Assembly (NCBI RefSeq): GCF_018402285.1 | Contig: NZ_JAGYJH010000006.1 | Location: forward strand, 62,001-126,000 | Length of the DNA stretch: 64,000 nucleotides | From: Hyphomonas sp. | GTDB lineage: Bacteria; Pseudomonadota; Alphaproteobacteria; Caulobacterales; Hyphomonadaceae | Reading direction: 5' to 3' | Shown: piece after piece, positions 63,564-64,000 of the stretch | Layout of the letters: every line of letters begins with the position of its first letter | How positions within the stretch are numbered: the first letter of the stretch is position 1 | Position numbers and translations under genes: made by a program | The notes under the pieces: generated by a model | Database searches by the model: none | Told to the model about the DNA's origin: nothing | Seen by the model: the letters and a program-made list of their open reading frames with translations, nothing else

Positions 63564-64000
63564 ATGAGAAGTGATGATACTGGCATAGGTTCTGCGGCGG
63601 CTCCGGAGGTCAATTCTGGGCGGCCACATGCTGTTGTCATTGGATCTGGTTTTGGTGGGCTGGCTTCAGCGATACGGCTTGCCGCCCGGGGCTACAGGGT
63701 CACCGTGCTTGAAAAGCTCGATGCGCCAGGTGGCAGGGCCTATACATTTCACCAGGATGGTTTCGTGTTTGATGCAGGCCCTACGATCCTGACAGCACCG
63801 CATTTGTTCCGGGAGCTCTGGGAGATCTGCGGTCGCAAATTTGAGGATGACATCGACCTCAGGCCAATCGATCCTTTCTATCGAATCCGGTTCAATGATG
63901 GCACTGCTTTTGAGGCGTGTGCGGATGAGGAACGGACGCGCGCTCAAATTGCCCGTCTGTGTCCAGAAGATCTGGAGGGGTATGAGCGTTTTAAAAAGGC
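63564..64000 (+). CDS. crtI: Phytoene desaturase, N-terminal part (cut by window edge)
   Basis: The first 145 residues of a CrtI-type phytoene desaturase, which introduces double bonds into phytoene for carotenoid synthesis. The FAD-binding Rossmann motif is VVIGSGFGGLASAIRLAARG (residues about 25-44), followed by VTVLEKLDAPGGRAYTF, and GFVFDAGPTILTAP. The end is beyond the window. It follows the DUF3422 gene by 92 bases, same strand. Related CrtD/CrtN-type desaturases share the motif, but the N-terminal pattern favours CrtI. Confidence 0.88.
   Translation, partial: MRSDDTGIGSAAAPEVNSGRPHAVVIGSGFGGLASAIRLAARGYRVTVLEKLDAPGGRAYTFHQDGFVFDAGPTILTAPHLFRELWEICGRKFEDDIDLRPIDPFYRIRFNDGTAFEACADEERTRAQIARLCPEDLEGYERFKK

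Overview
The window reads as chromosomal DNA from a GC-rich alphaproteobacterium, most likely of the Hyphomonadaceae/Caulobacterales type. Evidence: alphaproteobacterial gene orders (petABC followed by mtnP; DUF1285-CoA pyrophosphatase-DUF6111-cca opposite a MoxR/DUF58/DUF4159 operon; cysG-DUF2849-cysI-DUF934-cysH), an alphaproteobacterial RpoH, a solitary Hpt protein, and a large coiled-coil membrane protein resembling the Caulobacter polarity factor TipN. The last 7 kb is the edge of a photosynthesis gene cluster (idi, a tethered cytochrome c, bchI, bchD, bchO, a DUF3422 gene, start of crtI), so the organism is probably an aerobic anoxygenic phototroph or carries the genes for it. The clade and lifestyle are inferences.

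Layout. 1-4.3 kb: start of gshB, a BON lipoprotein, rsfS-rlmH, a membrane-anchored TAXI protein and a LytTR regulator. 4.4-7.5 kb: a DUF2306 membrane protein, a PhoD-like lipoprotein and an MFS transporter. 7.6-14.5 kb: TCA genes sucC-sucD-sucA-sucB. 14.5-20.5 kb: a decayed methyltransferase, a YghU-type glutathione enzyme, chorismate mutase, Hpt, the TipN-like protein and a VOC protein. 20.5-26.9 kb: a LysR regulator divergent from the assimilatory sulfur operon. 27-36.5 kb: rRNA/tRNA methylase, rpoH, rhomboid-zapE, a receiver protein, an acyltransferase, an AmpG-like transporter and PhoD. 36.6-46.7 kb: a five-gene MoxR/VWA-type membrane operon, then DUF1285-nudix-DUF6111-cca. 46.8-53.8 kb: hemF with an apparent frameshift, the bc1 complex petABC, mtnP and two membrane-linked proteins. 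53.9-55.8 kb: three tandem fasciclin genes, the middle one broken. 56-57.1 kb: a TerB/J-domain protein and a small membrane protein. 57.1-64 kb: photosynthesis genes.

How the parts fit. idi supplies isoprenoid precursor for carotenoid and the bacteriochlorophyll tail; hemF supplies protoporphyrinogen to heme and bacteriochlorophyll; BchI/BchD are Mg-chelatase subunits; BchO is a putative accessory protein; CrtI desaturates phytoene. The bc1 complex and the tethered cytochrome c could carry cyclic electron flow. Two near-identical 20-bp palindromes sit before idi and before bchI and look like a shared operator. Both idi and hemF appear to have lost one base near G/C homopolymers, which may be real decay or a sequencing artefact.

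No tRNA, rRNA, CRISPR array, insertion sequence or replication origin was recognised, and no stretch longer than about 300 bases lacks a gene. Coordinates include stop codons.
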